Shown: piece after piece, positions 41,729 through 42,333 of the stretch
Numbering within the stretch: the stretch's first letter is position 1
How the letters are laid out: every line of letters begins with the position of its first letter
Assembly: GCA_024742305.1 (NCBI GenBank)
Contig: JANSYQ010000030.1
Location: 1 to 42,333 of the forward strand
Direction: 5' to 3'
DNA from: a bacterium
GTDB lineage: Bacteria; Bacteroidota; Bacteroidia; Flavobacteriales_D; Crocinitomicaceae
DNA: 42,333 bases
The notes under the pieces: model-generated
Database searches by the model: none
What the model was told of the DNA's origin: nothing
What the model saw: only the letters and a program-made list of their open reading frames with translations
Translations under genes and position numbers: made by a program

Positions 41729-42333
41729 AAACACTAAGATCGAATATAGAAAGAGCTAAGAATGCTAAGATTTTCATGATGATCATGGCAATACTATCCG
41801 GAGTCAGCGTGCTTGTTGAATGCTATCGCTACTATTTCTTTAACAGCATTTTTGAAGGAGCGGTAACTTACGAAGAAGCAACCCAGTTTGACTCCTTGTA
41901 CCTTATTTTCAATGTTGTGAATTTAATCATCTACGTTGTTGTGATCATTTTCTTCATTATGTGGTTTCGACGCGCTTATTACAACTTGCATCAGTTAACA
42001 AGAGGTTTACGCTACTCCGAAGGGTGGGCTGCTGGAGCTTGGTTTGTTCCAATTTTCAGTTTGTTCGGTCCTTACCAAATTGCAACCGATCTATTCAGTA
42101 GAACGGAAGGATTGCTGATCAATCATAACTTAACCGAATCTAAACCACAAAGGCATACCATAAAAGGCTGGTGGTGGGGACTTTGGATCGCTGGCTCAAT
42201 TACCGGTAACATTCAGTCCGATAGTACTATGGACATGCTTATGTTTTCTGTGGTAATGTCTATTGTATCTGGAGTTCTACTGACGGTGGCAGCTATTTTG
42301 GCGATTAAAGTCATTGATAACTATCACGAAATG
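41725..42333 (+). CDS. DUF4328-family membrane protein, cut by the window end
   Basis: 203 codons from the ATG at 41725, which overlaps the pcm stop by 4 nt; no stop occurs before the window end. At least four hydrophobic segments: MIMAILSGVSVLVECYRYYFF, FNVVNLIIYVVVIIFFIMW, the WAAGAWFVPIFSLFGPYQI block, and FSVVMSIVSGVLLTVAAILA. RRAYYNLHQL with EGWAAGAWFVPIF is the DUF4328 mark. Function unknown. Confidence 0.82.
   Translation, partial: MKTLRSNIERAKNAKIFMMIMAILSGVSVLVECYRYYFFNSIFEGAVTYEEATQFDSLYLIFNVVNLIIYVVVIIFFIMWFRRAYYNLHQLTRGLRYSEGWAAGAWFVPIFSLFGPYQIATDLFSRTEGLLINHNLTESKPQRHTIKGWWWGLWIAGSITGNIQSDSTMDMLMFSVVMSIVSGVLLTVAAILAIKVIDNYHEM

Noticed and set aside
1-42333. CRISPR arrays, tRNA/rRNA genes, prophage, insertion sequences
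   Set aside because: No regularly spaced repeats, no RNA gene signature and no transposase, integrase or phage gene was seen.

Overview
The window looks like an ordinary chromosomal stretch of a member of the Bacteroidota, most probably a Flavobacteriales bacterium of the Cryomorphaceae/Crocinitomicaceae type. I infer this from the gene families (DUF3078, Porin_10-like barrel, BshA, DUF4328, a fused SpmA/SpmB protein, a GH3/beta-lactamase fusion, paired rhomboids next to mutL), from Bacteroidota-type promoters (TAnnTTTG at -7, in one place with a TTG 19 nt upstream) and from the general lack of Shine-Dalgarno sites. I could not fix a genus. I see no prophage, transposase, CRISPR array, tRNA or rRNA.

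Layout. 1-910: end of an outer-membrane barrel gene, then a 332-bp gap with hairpins and the fabG promoter. 1243-1989: fabG. 2071-6507 (-): three-gene unit of a lipoprotein, a small secreted protein and a 1032-aa ABCG-like exporter with a TerB-like N-terminus. 6597-9115 (+): hemB, an M50 membrane protease and an Smr-domain protein. 9231-10871 (-): GT39-like transferase. 10934-13374 (+): a MORN-repeat secreted protein coupled to an M28 lipoprotein peptidase. 13540-16081: divergent GT2 and GT-C-like genes. 16078-17837 (-): a 4 x 25-residue repeat protein coupled to an SpmAB fusion.

17983-24185 (-) is a long, tightly packed run: small membrane protein, mutL, two rhomboids, a membrane-anchored EEP phosphatase/nuclease, a YciO-type protein and a class-I GATase homologue that has lost its catalytic Cys and His. 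24378-28679 (+): GH3/beta-lactamase fusion and bshA. 28676-32510 (-): GT-C-like protein, SIMPL protein and thiolase. 32710-35859 (+): DUF3078 barrel protein and VWA protein. 35952-36095 (+): an unlisted 47-aa gene with its own terminator. 36139-40887 (-): acyl-CoA carboxylase beta, ElaA-like GNAT, M13 peptidase and adenylate-kinase-like protein. 41084-end (+): pcm and a truncated DUF4328 gene.

The genes are mainly housekeeping (fatty acid, haem, bacillithiol, mismatch repair, envelope). The less-explained material is between and inside them: two families of short palindromes at gene 3' ends (one 12-nt core occurs three times exactly), purine-rich degenerate repeats that appear to supply stop codons, a repeat pair flanking the SIMPL gene, the 25-residue repeat protein, the pseudo-GATase, a MutL lacking its DQHA motif, and the 47-aa gene.
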